From Marivibrio sp040218065 (lineage in GTDB: Bacteria; Pseudomonadota; Alphaproteobacteria; UBA8366; Aestuariispiraceae), in the NCBI RefSeq assembly GCF_040218065.1, contig NZ_JAVJQE010000008.1, forward strand, positions 310,001 to 374,000: a stretch of DNA of 64,000 nt, written 5' to 3'. Below the pieces are notes generated by a model. It ran no database searches. It saw nothing but the letters and a program-made list of their open reading frames with translations, and was not told the DNA's origin. Each line of letters begins with the position of its first letter. Position 1 is the first letter of the stretch. Positions 15,631-24,211 of this stretch are shown in pieces. A program made the position numbers and the translations under genes.

Positions 15631-17396
15631 CCCTCGTCCGTCATGCCCTTGGCCATGGCGGCGGCGTACTCCGGCTCAACCCGCGCGTCGATCAGGACGC
15701 TGGCGCCCGCCTTCACGCGCGCCAACCCGTCCGCCACCGCCTCGGCCAGCGTTTTCGGATCTTCAATCGGACCGATCCCGACGGCGCCCTGCGCTTCGGC
15801 GAGCTTCGCGAAGTCGATGTCGGGGCCGGCGATCGCCTGACCGATCCACTTGTTTTCGACCGGCCGATTGCGCATGCGCGCGACCTTCTCCTGATGCACC
15901 TCGTCATTGAAGAAGGAGCGGTTGTTGCAGACGATCGCCAGCATCGGGATGCGATAGCGCGCGGCCGTCCAGAGCGCCGAGAGGCCCATCATCACGTCGC
16001 CGTCGCCCAGAATCGCGACCGGAAGACGCCCGCCGTCCTGCAGGGCGAGCGCGGCGCCGACCAGCATGCCCGGACCCGAGCCGATGCCCGCCCCGCCGTC
16101 ATAGCCGAGATAATCGAGCGGATGGCCGAAGCGCCAGACGCCGCCGTCCCAGCCCAGCGGCAGGCGCACCAGGCTCACCGCCTCGTCCGTCAGCCCCTCG
16201 GCCAGCGCGGCTGCGAACTGGGGCATGGAGATCGGGCCGTCCTCAAGCGCAAGCGGCTCGATCGGCCGGATCGGGGCGGGTTCGGGCGCAGGGCGCGGCC
16301 GCAAGTCGGCCGCCGCCGCCAAGGCCGCAAGGCAGGCGTCGGGCGGGCAGGCGATGTGCAGCGAGGCGGGGGCCGGGCCGGTATGATCGAAGGACCAGCC
16401 GTTGGCGAGCTGGTGGTCCATCGTGACGTTGACGATATCCGACTCCGCGCCCGCCTGCTTCAACGCGCCGGCGGCGTCGACCCAATCGAGGCACAGGATC
16501 AGGTCGGCCTCCCGCAGGGCCTTCTCCTGCGGCGGGGAGAGGAAGAAGGAGGGCGGCCCGACATGCAGCGGATGGTCGCTCGGGAAGACGGCGCCGGTCT
16601 TGATGTCGGTCAGGACCTTGGCGCCGTACCGCTCCGCGACGGCGACGCGGACGCTCCAGTCTTCGGCCGAACGCGACATGCGGCCCATCAAGACGACCGG
16701 CCGCTCGGCCCGGGCGAGCTTTTCGTGGAGCGCCGCGACCTGCGAGGCCGAGGGGGCGGGGGGATCGGGCGGCGGCGCGGCCGCGGGCTCGGCGATCGCC
16801 GGGGCCCCTTCCATCGCGCTTTCCTGCACCGTCACGTCATAGCAGACATAGGTCGGCGCGTGCGGCGCGGTGCGGGTGACGGTCCAGGCGCGCGCCGTCG
16901 CGTCGAGCGAGGCCTGCAGGCCCGCCGGCTGATCGTCCCATTTGACGTAGGGGCGGATCAGCGCGCCCTGGTCGCGCGAGGTGTGGATCCAGTCGATCCA
17001 GGGGCGCCGCCGGTCCGCGTCGACCGGCCCGGTCGCGCCCAGGATCAGCATCGGAACCCGATCGCACCAGGCGTTGTAGACCGCCATGGCGGCGTGCATC
17101 AGGCCGACGTTGGCGTGCAGCACGACGGCCATCGGCTCGCCCGTCACCTTCGCCCAGCCGTGGGCGATCGCGACCGCGTGCTCCTCGTGCAGGCACAGCA
17201 GCATCTTGGGCTCCCGGTTGCCCAGATGGTTCACCAGGCTGTCATGCAGCCCGCGGAAGCTGGAGCCGGGGTTCAGCGCCACATAGCGCACGCCCAGCGC
17301 GCGCAGCATCCGCGCCAGGGCGTCGCTGCCCCAGCCGGCTTCCGCCGGCGAGGTTTCGGGCGCTTCGCGGTGATCTCTGTTATGTGGATTTACCAA
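15627..17396 (-). CDS. Thiamine-diphosphate-dependent enzyme (acetolactate synthase/decarboxylase type)
   Basis: 589-residue enzyme of the acetolactate synthase/benzoylformate decarboxylase superfamily. Domain order: N-terminal pyrimidine-binding domain (VRYVALNPGSSFRGLHDSLV, catalytic Glu about residue 71 in CLHEEHAVAIAHG), central domain, and C-terminal pyrophosphate-binding domain with the metal motif GDGDVMMGLSALWTAARYRI followed by IVCNNRSFFND. No ATG fits the N-terminus; the TTG at 17396, preceded by AAGGATC, is chosen. The reaction is decarboxylation or carboligation of a 2-oxo acid; substrate unknown. It is divergent from a MarR gene across 96 bp, so MarR control is likely. Confidence 0.82.
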   Translation of the reverse strand: MVNPHNRDHREAPETSPAEAGWGSDALARMLRALGVRYVALNPGSSFRGLHDSLVNHLGNREPKMLLCLHEEHAVAIAHGWAKVTGEPMAVVLHANVGLMHAAMAVYNAWCDRVPMLILGATGPVDADRRRPWIDWIHTSRDQGALIRPYVKWDDQPAGLQASLDATARAWTVTRTAPHAPTYVCYDVTVQESAMEGAPAIAEPAAAPPPDPPAPSASQVAALHEKLARAERPVVLMGRMSRSAEDWSVRVAVAERYGAKVLTDIKTGAVFPSDHPLHVGPPSFFLSPPQEKALREADLILCLDWVDAAGALKQAGAESDIVNVTMDHQLANGWSFDHTGPAPASLHIACPPDACLAALAAAADLRPRPAPEPAPIRPIEPLALEDGPISMPQFAAALAEGLTDEAVSLVRLPLGWDGGVWRFGHPLDYLGYDGGAGIGSGPGMLVGAALALQDGGRLPVAILGDGDVMMGLSALWTAARYRIPMLAIVCNNRSFFNDEVHQEKVARMRNRPVENKWIGQAIAGPDIDFAKLAEAQGAVGIGPIEDPKTLAEAVADGLARVKAGASVLIDARVEPEYAAAMAKGMTDEG

Positions 17397-17492
17397 GAGC
17401 TTGATCCTTCGGTATTGTCGCGGCGCAGCATCGCAGGCGTCTGCGCCTCTTGATCCGCTGCCGCGTCTGTCATCAAGGGTAGGAACCGGTCC

Positions 17493-18032
17493 ATGAGCAC
17501 CGCGTCGAACGACCGCGCCGGCGACAGGGACATAGACGACCTGCTGTCGTACAAGGACGAACGCATCGCCCATCTGGTGCGGGTTTGCGCGCGCGGCTTC
17601 AACCGATCGCTGGCCCGGCGACTGGCGCAGCACGGCATCACCTTCGGCCAATGGATCTTCCTGCGCATCCTGTGGAAGCGCGAGGGGCTGACCCAGCGGG
17701 ACCTGAGCGAGGTCGCCAACCTGACGGCGCCGACGACGCACACCGCGCTCTCGAAGCTGGAGAAGCTGGGCTTCGTCGAGCGGCGCACCCGCGACGTCAA
17801 CCGCCGCCGGCAATACACCTTCCTGACCGAGAAAGGCCGCGACCTGCAGAAGGTGCTCGAGCCGCTCGCGGTTGAGGCGAACGAGATCGCCCTCGCCGGC
17901 ATCCCGGAGGAACGCCGCGAGGAGTTGCGCGACGATCTTATCCTCATCCTAGAGAACCTGGCCGCCGAGGAGGCGGAGGCGGAGGCGCGCGGCATGAAGG
18001 TGCCCGCCACGCGCTCCAGCCTGATCGAGTAG
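17493..18032 (+). CDS. MarR-family transcriptional regulator
   Basis: 179-residue winged-helix regulator. LARRLAQHGITFGQWIFLRI, LTQRDLSEVANLTAPTTHTA (recognition helix) and FVERRTRDVNRRRQYTFLTE (wing) are all MarR family features, with C-terminal dimerisation helices rich in Glu. MarR proteins here commonly repress aromatic catabolic genes and are released by an aromatic acid or CoA thioester. It is divergent from the thiamine-diphosphate enzyme and faces the phthalate decarboxylase gene. It is the best local candidate to bind the TTAGA-N2-TCTAA repeats, though that is inferred. Confidence 0.87.
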   Translation: MSTASNDRAGDRDIDDLLSYKDERIAHLVRVCARGFNRSLARRLAQHGITFGQWIFLRILWKREGLTQRDLSEVANLTAPTTHTALSKLEKLGFVERRTRDVNRRRQYTFLTEKGRDLQKVLEPLAVEANEIALAGIPEERREELRDDLILILENLAAEEAEAEARGMKVPATRSSLIE

Positions 18033-18053
18033 GCCGCGCGGCTCATCGCCGGA

Positions 18054-19043
18054 TCAAAGGCTGTAGGCTTCGTAGGTCGCCGGGTGGAAAAGCTCCTCCA
18101 CCGCGAGGCGTCGCTCGGAAAGCCCCTGGCGGTGGTGCAGATCCAGGAAGGCGTTCAGCACCGTTTCGTTCCCCGGCACGCCGTAGGTCCAGATGTCCGG
18201 GCCGATGAGTTCGCGCGCCCGGGTCAGGGTGTCCTCCACGAACGGCATCGTGACCTTCGTGGCGGAGGTGTCCTGCAACGCCTCCTGCGCCATCGCCTTG
18301 GAGCGCGTGAAGGCTTTGAGCAGCGCGCCCGGAAGCCAGGGGTTCGCCTCCGCGATCTCCCGCTTGACGCCCAGCACATGCATGATCGGGAAGACGCCGG
18401 TGCGCTGGTAATGCTCGGCCGCCGCCTCGACGCCGTTCGCGAACAGGCGGCCCACCTTCGGGTGCCCTTCGTCGAAGCAGCGCAGCGTGCGCGGCCCGAT
18501 GAAGCCGTCGATCTCCCCGTCGCGCAGCATCTGGTCGAGGGTGGCGCCCTCCGGCGCGGCCTCGACCGTCACGTCGGAGGGGATCGGCACCGGGATCTTC
18601 TCCGGCCGGCCGGAGCTGTGCATGCCGCCGCGGATCCAATGCACGTCCGCCGGTTTGACGCCGTAATCCTCCAGGATGCCGCGCGCCCAAACGTTGGCGG
18701 TCAGTTGCCATTCCGCGACGCCGATGCGCCGGCCCTTCAGGTCGGCCGGCTTGTCGATCCCCCGGTCGGTGCGGATGTAGATCGAGGAATGGCGGAAGGC
18801 GCGCGACAGGAAGACGGGGATCGCGACATAGGGACTCTCGCCCTTAGACAGCTTGACGCAGTAGGAGGAGAAGGAGAGTTCGCTGACGTCGAAGGCCTCG
18901 TGCCGGAAGGCGCGGAAGAACATCTCCTCCGGCGTCAGCAGCATCGTGATCGGATCGACGCCGTCGATCTTCACCCGGCCGTCATGGATCGGGCGGGTCC
19001 GGTCGTAATCGCCCATCGCGATCGACAGTTGCAGCGTTCCCAT
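18054..19043 (-). CDS. 4,5-dihydroxyphthalate decarboxylase
   Basis: 329-residue protein of the Pht5 type, which adopts a periplasmic-binding-protein-like fold but works in the cytoplasm and converts 4,5-dihydroxyphthalate to protocatechuate plus CO2. Family words: LSIAMGDYDRTRPIHDGRVK at the N-terminus, MFFRAFRHEAFDVSELSFSS, DLKGRRIGVAEWQLTANVWA and the C-terminal ELFHPATYEAYS. ATG 19043 is preceded by GGAGGAGA at good distance. It is the third gene of the minus-strand run reductase, dehydrogenase, decarboxylase, and lies 23 bp after the dehydrogenase. No signal peptide is seen, which argues against a transport receptor. Confidence 0.85.
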   Translation of the reverse strand: MGTLQLSIAMGDYDRTRPIHDGRVKIDGVDPITMLLTPEEMFFRAFRHEAFDVSELSFSSYCVKLSKGESPYVAIPVFLSRAFRHSSIYIRTDRGIDKPADLKGRRIGVAEWQLTANVWARGILEDYGVKPADVHWIRGGMHSSGRPEKIPVPIPSDVTVEAAPEGATLDQMLRDGEIDGFIGPRTLRCFDEGHPKVGRLFANGVEAAAEHYQRTGVFPIMHVLGVKREIAEANPWLPGALLKAFTRSKAMAQEALQDTSATKVTMPFVEDTLTRARELIGPDIWTYGVPGNETVLNAFLDLHHRQGLSERRLAVEELFHPATYEAYSL

Positions 19044-19066
19044 CGGGTCTTCTCCTCCCAAATCTC

Positions 19067-20233
19067 TTATGATTGACGCTTGAGTGGAACCGGTTCGCCG
19101 GTCCTCGCGCTGTCCAAAATGGCGTGGCAGATCTCAAGGCTCGCGCGGCCCCAACGCGCGGTCTGCGGCGGCGGCGCGCCCCGGCGGATCGCGTCGTACA
19201 GACCGCGCAGCACCTCCGTGCGCGGGGAGGGGGCGGCGGGCGTTTCGACGAACTCGCGCCGCTCGTCTCCCCAGATCTCGACGCCCGTGGGCGTCAGGCG
19301 CAGATCCGCGCGCGGGCAACTGACGACCACCGGGCCGAAATGTTCGGGATAAGGGGCCTTGGGCGCCGGATCGACGGCCCCGAAGGTGCGCCCGGACTTG
19401 AGGGCGGCCTCCTCCTCCGGCGAGGCGACGGCGGCGAGCGCACGGCGCGCGGCCCCGTACTTCGCCATGTCCTTCGGCGCGCCGAGTTCGCCGATCTCGC
19501 CTTGCAGCACGTCGCTGTCATAGTGGGCGTAGCCGGAATAGACGAGGGTCGCGAAGCGCCCTCCGTCAAAATGGACGATCGCCGAATAGGCGCCCTCCGT
19601 CGGCCGCGCCGGATCCCAGGCGCCGGTCGCGGCGTAGACGCTCAGCGCTTCCCCGCCCATCAGCAGGCGCACCATGTCGATCTGATGCACAGCCTGGCTG
19701 AAGACCACGCCGCCGCCCTGTTCCGTCGACAGTTCCTCCGGCCGTCGGGGGCGATAGAGAAAGTCGGTGTAGTTGAAGGCGTGCAGCATCGCGGGACGAC
19801 CCAAGTCGCGCTCGTCGATCAGGGCGCGGGCGCGCACGACGGGCTGGTCGAAGCTATGGCTTGGGCCGGCGACCAGCTGAACGCCGGCGGCTTCGACCGT
19901 GTCGACGATCGCGCTCGCGTCCGCCATCGTGATCGCCAGCGGCTTGTCGACCAGCAAGTGCTTGCCGCCGGCCGCCAGGATCTCTGCGTGCTCGCGGTGC
20001 ATCTGATGGGGGGTGGCGATGTAGACCGCCTCGACCTCGGGATCGGCCGCCAGGGCCTCGACGCTCTCATGCGCGCGGCCGCCGAAGGCGTCCAGGAACG
20101 CCTGGCGCGACGCCGCACGCGGCGCGGCGCAGGCGGTCAGCCGGACGTGCGGGTCGGCCAGCAGGCTGGGCAAGGTCAGCATGAAGCCGCGCCCCAGGCC
20201 CGCAGCGGCCAGCTTGATCGGATCAGAGATCAA
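19067..20233 (-). CDS. Gfo/Idh/MocA-family oxidoreductase, probable phthalate dihydrodiol dehydrogenase
   Basis: 388-residue NAD(P)-dependent enzyme with an N-terminal Rossmann domain (LAAAGLGRGFMLTLPSLLAD), the family motif HLLVDKPLAIT carrying the catalytic Lys, and SQAVHQIDMVRLLMGG in the C-terminal domain. In phthalate clusters such enzymes (Pht4) oxidise cis-4,5-dihydro-4,5-dihydroxyphthalate to 4,5-dihydroxyphthalate. Here it lies between the oxygenase reductase (11-bp overlap) and the 4,5-dihydroxyphthalate decarboxylase, exactly matching that step. The specific substrate is by context. Confidence 0.83.
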   Translation of the reverse strand: MISDPIKLAAAGLGRGFMLTLPSLLADPHVRLTACAAPRAASRQAFLDAFGGRAHESVEALAADPEVEAVYIATPHQMHREHAEILAAGGKHLLVDKPLAITMADASAIVDTVEAAGVQLVAGPSHSFDQPVVRARALIDERDLGRPAMLHAFNYTDFLYRPRRPEELSTEQGGGVVFSQAVHQIDMVRLLMGGEALSVYAATGAWDPARPTEGAYSAIVHFDGGRFATLVYSGYAHYDSDVLQGEIGELGAPKDMAKYGAARRALAAVASPEEEAALKSGRTFGAVDPAPKAPYPEHFGPVVVSCPRADLRLTPTGVEIWGDERREFVETPAAPSPRTEVLRGLYDAIRRGAPPPQTARWGRASLEICHAILDSARTGEPVPLKRQS

Positions 20234-21194
20234 GCGTCAGATCCCCGCTCTTGGCGCGGGAGACGCAGATCATGATGTGGTCCGCCTTCTCCTCGTCCAT
20301 CAGGACGTGGTCCCGATGATCCGGCTCGCCGGCCACCAAGCGGCATTTGCAGGTGCCGCAGGTTCCGCTCTCGCAGGAACTTACGGTCTCGATCCCGGCG
20401 TCGCGCAACGCCTCCAGGATCGAACGATCGGCCGGGACCTCGATCTCCCGTCCGCTCTCCTTCAGCGTCACCTTGAACGGCTCGTCGTCCTCGCGCACCA
20501 CGTCGACGGCGTTGAACTCCTCGAAATGGACCCGGCCCTCGGTCCAATGGCCGGTCAGCGCCTCGATCTCCTCCATCAGCGGCGCCGGGCCGCAGCAATA
20601 GACATGTTCGGACCCCGGATTTTCCAGCAGGTCCCAGAAGTCGAAGAAGTTGTCGAGCTCGCCCTCGTCGTGATGGACGGTCGCGGTCTCGAAGCCCTTC
20701 ACCTCGTCGAGATAGGCCGTGTCCTCGGCCGTGCGGGTGCAGTAGACCATCTCGAACGGTTTGCCCTGCTTTTGCAGGTGGCGCGCCATGGAGAGGATCG
20801 GGGTCACGCCGATCCCGCCGGCGATCAGGATGTATTTCGGCGCGTCGACGAGCTCGAAGTCGTTCTCCGGCGGTTCGACCGACAGGGTCGCGCCCTCGAC
20901 CGCCTTATCGTGCATTGAGGCGGAGCCGCCGCGCGAGTTCGGCTCGCGCTTGACCGCGATCACATATTCGGACGGCTCGACCCCGTCGTTCATCAGCGAA
21001 TAGCGCCGCATGGCGCCGTCCGGCGTCTCCACCGTGATGTGCGCGCCGGGCGTGAAGCCGGGCAACGTCCCTCCCGCCGTCGGCGCCAGCGTGAATTCCG
21101 CGATCTCGGGCGTCAGCGAGCGACGGCCGGCGATCTTCATCTCGATGCGTTCATTCGGCGTGTCCACAACAGCCCCCTTGTCAACGCTTCCCAT
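20223..21194 (-). CDS. Reductase component of phthalate 4,5-dioxygenase (PDR family)
   Basis: 323-residue class IA-type reductase. Order: FMN-binding barrel (MRRYSLMNDGVEPSEYVIAV), NAD-binding domain (ILIAGGIGVTPILSMARHLQ), then a C-terminal plant-type [2Fe-2S] ferredoxin with Cys274, Cys279, Cys282 (SSCESGTCGTCKC) and Cys310 (IMICVS). It passes electrons from NADH to the Rieske oxygenase encoded divergently at 21287. The stop overlaps the dehydrogenase start by 11 bp. Its promoter region holds the operator-like repeats at 21201-21229. Confidence 0.92.
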   Translation of the reverse strand: MGSVDKGAVVDTPNERIEMKIAGRRSLTPEIAEFTLAPTAGGTLPGFTPGAHITVETPDGAMRRYSLMNDGVEPSEYVIAVKREPNSRGGSASMHDKAVEGATLSVEPPENDFELVDAPKYILIAGGIGVTPILSMARHLQKQGKPFEMVYCTRTAEDTAYLDEVKGFETATVHHDEGELDNFFDFWDLLENPGSEHVYCCGPAPLMEEIEALTGHWTEGRVHFEEFNAVDVVREDDEPFKVTLKESGREIEVPADRSILEALRDAGIETVSSCESGTCGTCKCRLVAGEPDHRDHVLMDEEKADHIMICVSRAKSGDLTLDL

Positions 21195-21200
21195 CCCATG

Positions 21201-21229
21201 ATATTAGAAATCTAATATTAGACATCTAA
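21201..21229. promoter_or_regulatory. Two overlapping operator-like inverted repeats in the phthalate divergent promoter
   Basis: ATATTAGA-AA-TCTAATAT (21201-21218, perfect 8-bp arms) is followed by TTAGA-CA-TCTAA (21218-21229), centres 14 bp apart. They lie between the divergent reductase and oxygenase genes in an A+T-rich island. The size and symmetry suit a MarR-type dimer. The same core recurs at 30405-30420. Confidence 0.75.
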
Positions 21230-21286
21230 GACTTGGTCAAGCCAACGAGCTAGGTCACGGATGCGCAGTTGGTAGGGAGATGGGCG

Positions 21287-22567
21287 ATGCTGTCGAGGGA
21301 AGAGAACGATCTTCTGACCCAGGTTGAGGGCGACGCGCCGATGGGCGCCTTAATGCGCCAGCACTGGGTGCCGGTCTGCTTGAGCGAGGAGGTCGCCGAG
21401 GCCGACGGCAAGCCGGTCCTCGTGGAGGCGATCGGAAAGCGCTACGTCTGTTTCCGCGACTCGGAAGGCCGTCTCGGCCTGCTCGACGAGCTCTGCCCGC
21501 ATCGCAAGGCGTCCTTGGTGTACGGCCGGAACGAGGAGTGCGGCCTGCGCTGCCTCTATCACGGCTGGAAGTTCGATGTGGAGGGCAACTGCGTCGCCAT
21601 GGCCTCGGAGCCCGAGGCCGACAAGATGATGGACAAGGTGAAGCACCGCGCCTATCCGGTGCATGAGTGCGGCGGGTTCGTCTGGGCGTGGCTCGACGCC
21701 GAGCGCGAGGCGCCGGAGTTCCATCGCCCGGCCTTCTCGCCCGATGAAGACACGCCGGTGGCGATCCTGAAGATGCGCATCCCGGCCAATTGGGCGCAGA
21801 TCACCGAAGGTCAGATCGACAGCGCGCATTCCTCCTCGCTGCATTCCTCCGACATGAAGCCGGCGCGGGTGCCCGGGGCGGCGGCCGACGATCAGAGCTG
21901 GTACCGGCCCTCCACCGACAAGTCCCCGCGCATGCAGACCGAGCGCACCTCCTACGGCTTCCACTACGTGGCGATCCGCAAGCCCATGCGGCAGGCGTCC
22001 AGCCACAACTATCTGCGGATCACCGAGTACATCGCGCCCTTCACCTCGCTGATCCCGCCGAACAATTCCTACAACGTCGCGACCGTCATCGTGCCGGTCG
22101 ACGACGAGACCAGCCACTTCCACTTCATCGCCTGGGGCGGCGAGGCTTGCCCGTCGACCGAACAGTGGCGGAAGTTCAATCACACCGTGCCCGGCGAGGA
22201 CCTCGACCATCGCTGGCGCCCGCTGCGCTCGCCCGAGAACGGCTTCTGGCAGGACCGAGACGCGATGAAGGACGGCGACTTCACCGGCATCCAAGGCATT
22301 CCGAACCAGGACCTCGCCATGTGGGTGTCCATGGGCGCGCGGGTCGACCGCTCCACGGATTTTCTCGGCTCGTCCGATCTGGCGATCGTCGAGTTCCGCA
22401 AGTTGATGAGCGAGGCGGCGAAGAAGGTCGGCGACGGCGAGCCGGCGATCGGCACGACCGAGCCGCGCGTTCCGCACCCCAGCATCTCGTCGAAGGAGGG
22501 CGTCTTCCCGAAGGAGGTCGACTGGCGGACGCTCGGCTCCGACGAGGCGGCGGAAGCCGCCGAATAG
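21287..22567 (+). CDS. Phthalate 4,5-dioxygenase oxygenase subunit (Rieske)
   Basis: 426-residue ring-hydroxylating oxygenase. Start MLSREENDLLTQVEGDAPMG is typical of the phthalate 4,5-dioxygenase branch. The Rieske [2Fe-2S] ligands are Cys70-x-His72 (CPHRKAS) and Cys89-x2-His92 (CLYHGWKF). The mononuclear iron site fits Asp178-x2-His181-x4-His186 (GQIDSAHSSSLHSSD). The enzyme adds O2 across C4-C5 of phthalate to form the cis-dihydrodiol. ATG 21287 follows GTAGGGAGATGGG; a TTG 18 bp upstream is less likely. The divergent reductase supplies electrons. The closest alternatives are other aryl-carboxylate dioxygenases; the adjacent decarboxylase favours ortho-phthalate. Confidence 0.9.
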   Translation: MLSREENDLLTQVEGDAPMGALMRQHWVPVCLSEEVAEADGKPVLVEAIGKRYVCFRDSEGRLGLLDELCPHRKASLVYGRNEECGLRCLYHGWKFDVEGNCVAMASEPEADKMMDKVKHRAYPVHECGGFVWAWLDAEREAPEFHRPAFSPDEDTPVAILKMRIPANWAQITEGQIDSAHSSSLHSSDMKPARVPGAAADDQSWYRPSTDKSPRMQTERTSYGFHYVAIRKPMRQASSHNYLRITEYIAPFTSLIPPNNSYNVATVIVPVDDETSHFHFIAWGGEACPSTEQWRKFNHTVPGEDLDHRWRPLRSPENGFWQDRDAMKDGDFTGIQGIPNQDLAMWVSMGARVDRSTDFLGSSDLAIVEFRKLMSEAAKKVGDGEPAIGTTEPRVPHPSISSKEGVFPKEVDWRTLGSDEAAEAAE

Positions 22568-22702
22568 CGGCCGACGCGGATTTTCATCCCGCCCGCAACG
22601 ACGGGCGGGGGCTGCGGCGTCGCGACGCTGCGCAGAAAAGATCGACAAGCGCCCGGAAAAGGGTGCGCGCGGCCGAAACGGCCGGATAGATGGGAGGCCC
22701 CA

Positions 22703-24196
22703 GTGTCTGGAGGCGTTCAAGAGAAGGCGGGGGGGAGTCTGTCCGACTTTCCGACACGCCAATATATCGGCGGCGACTGGCGTCGAGGCGGCGGCGCCGT
22801 GCGTGCGATCCGCTCGCCCTATGACGGCCGGCTGCTCGCCGAAATTCCCGACGCCGATGCAAACGACCTGGATCAGGCGGTCGAACGCGCCTCCGCCGGC
22901 CAAAAGGAATGGCGCCTGATGGGGCCGGCCGGTCGCGCGGCCGCGCTGCGGCAAGCGGCGGCGCGGATCCGCGAGAACGCCGACGAGCTCGCCCGGATCG
23001 ACGCGCTCGATTGCGGCAATCCGGTCAAGGGGATGCGCTTCGACGCCAATCTGGCGGCGGTCCTGGTCGAGTATTTCGCCGGCCTCGCCCCCGAGGCGAA
23101 AGGCGAGACGATCCCCCAAGCCGGCGGCAAGATCACCTACGTGACCCGCGAACCGTTGGGCGTCGTCGCCCGGCTCGTGGCCTTCAACCATCCGCTGCTG
23201 TTCGCCGCCGCCAAGATGGCCGCGCCGCTGGCCGCGGGAAACGCGGTCATCGTGAAGCCGTCAGAGGAGACCCCGCTTTCCGCGCTGCGGCTGGCGGAGC
23301 TGGTCGGCGACCTGTTCCCGAAGGGCGTCCTTTCGGTGTTGACCGGCGGGGCGGAGCTGGGGGCGGGCGTCTGCGCGCATCCAGGGATCGCCGCCGTCAG
23401 CGTCATCGGCAGCGTGCAGACCGGCAAGGCGATCCTGAAGGGCGGCGCCGATACGCTCAAACGCTCGCAGTTGGAGCTGGGCGGCAAGAACGCGCTGGTG
23501 ATTTGCCCTGACGCGGATGTGGACGCCGCGATCGACGGCGCGGTCAAGGGCATGAATCTGGGCTGGACGGCCGGTCAGTCCTGCGGCTCCACCAGCCGGG
23601 TGCTGGTGCATGAAAGCCTGCGCGACCGGGTCGTGGAGGGGTTGGCGAAAGCGTTCGACGCCGTGCGCCTAGGCGACCCGAGCGACGAGGCGACCGAGAT
23701 GGGCTGCCTCTCCACCGAAGGTCAGTACCGCAAGGTCGTCGGCTATATCGACCAGGCGATCGCCGCGGGGGCCGTGACGGCCGCCGGCGGCGCGCCCGAA
23801 AACGTCCCGGCGGAAGGGTTTTTCGTGCGACCGACCCTTCTGACGGGCGTGTCTGCGGACATGGAGATTGCGCGTGAAGAGGCGTTCGGACCGGTTCTGT
23901 CAGTTCTGTCCTGGCGTGACGAGGACGAGATGCTCGCCGTCGTCAACGGCCTGGATGTGGGGCTGACGGCCTCGATCTGGACACAGGACCTCGACACGGC
24001 GATGCGCCTGACGGATCGCATCCAGGCGGGCTACGTCTGGGTCAACGATTCGAGTGACCACTATCTGGGCGCGCCGTTCGGCGGGGCGAAGCAGTCCGGA
24101 CACGGACGTGAAGAGTGTCTGGAGGAGCTGCTCGCCTACACCGAACAAAAAACGGTCACGATCGTTCCAAGAACAAGAAAAACACCCATCACCTGA
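22703..24196 (+). CDS. Aldehyde dehydrogenase family protein
   Basis: 497-residue NAD(P)-dependent aldehyde dehydrogenase. Catalytic Cys294 (WTAGQSCGSTSR) and general-base Glu258 (QLELGGKNALV) are present, as are FNHPLLFAAAKMA and KPSEETPLSALRLAE in the cofactor region. GTG 22703 is preceded by GGGAGG. It lies 135 bp after the phthalate oxygenase and 15 bp before the TAXI receptor, in the same direction. Phthalate degradation itself needs no aldehyde step, so it may serve a related input such as 2-carboxybenzaldehyde; that is conjecture. Confidence 0.9.
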   Translation: MSGGVQEKAGGSLSDFPTRQYIGGDWRRGGGAVRAIRSPYDGRLLAEIPDADANDLDQAVERASAGQKEWRLMGPAGRAAALRQAAARIRENADELARIDALDCGNPVKGMRFDANLAAVLVEYFAGLAPEAKGETIPQAGGKITYVTREPLGVVARLVAFNHPLLFAAAKMAAPLAAGNAVIVKPSEETPLSALRLAELVGDLFPKGVLSVLTGGAELGAGVCAHPGIAAVSVIGSVQTGKAILKGGADTLKRSQLELGGKNALVICPDADVDAAIDGAVKGMNLGWTAGQSCGSTSRVLVHESLRDRVVEGLAKAFDAVRLGDPSDEATEMGCLSTEGQYRKVVGYIDQAIAAGAVTAAGGAPENVPAEGFFVRPTLLTGVSADMEIAREEAFGPVLSVLSWRDEDEMLAVVNGLDVGLTASIWTQDLDTAMRLTDRIQAGYVWVNDSSDHYLGAPFGGAKQSGHGREECLEELLAYTEQKTVTIVPRTRKTPIT

Positions 24197-24211
24197 AACG
24201 GGAGACGTTCA

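Noticed and set aside
17397..17813. Upstream extension of the thiamine-diphosphate enzyme across the MarR gene
   Set aside because: The extra 139 residues are Arg/Ala-rich shadow of marR; the enzyme's own N-terminal domain begins near the TTG at 17396.
18054..19043. ABC transporter substrate-binding protein
   Set aside because: The fold is similar, but there is no signal peptide and no permease or ATPase beside it; its place in the phthalate gene order fits the decarboxylase.
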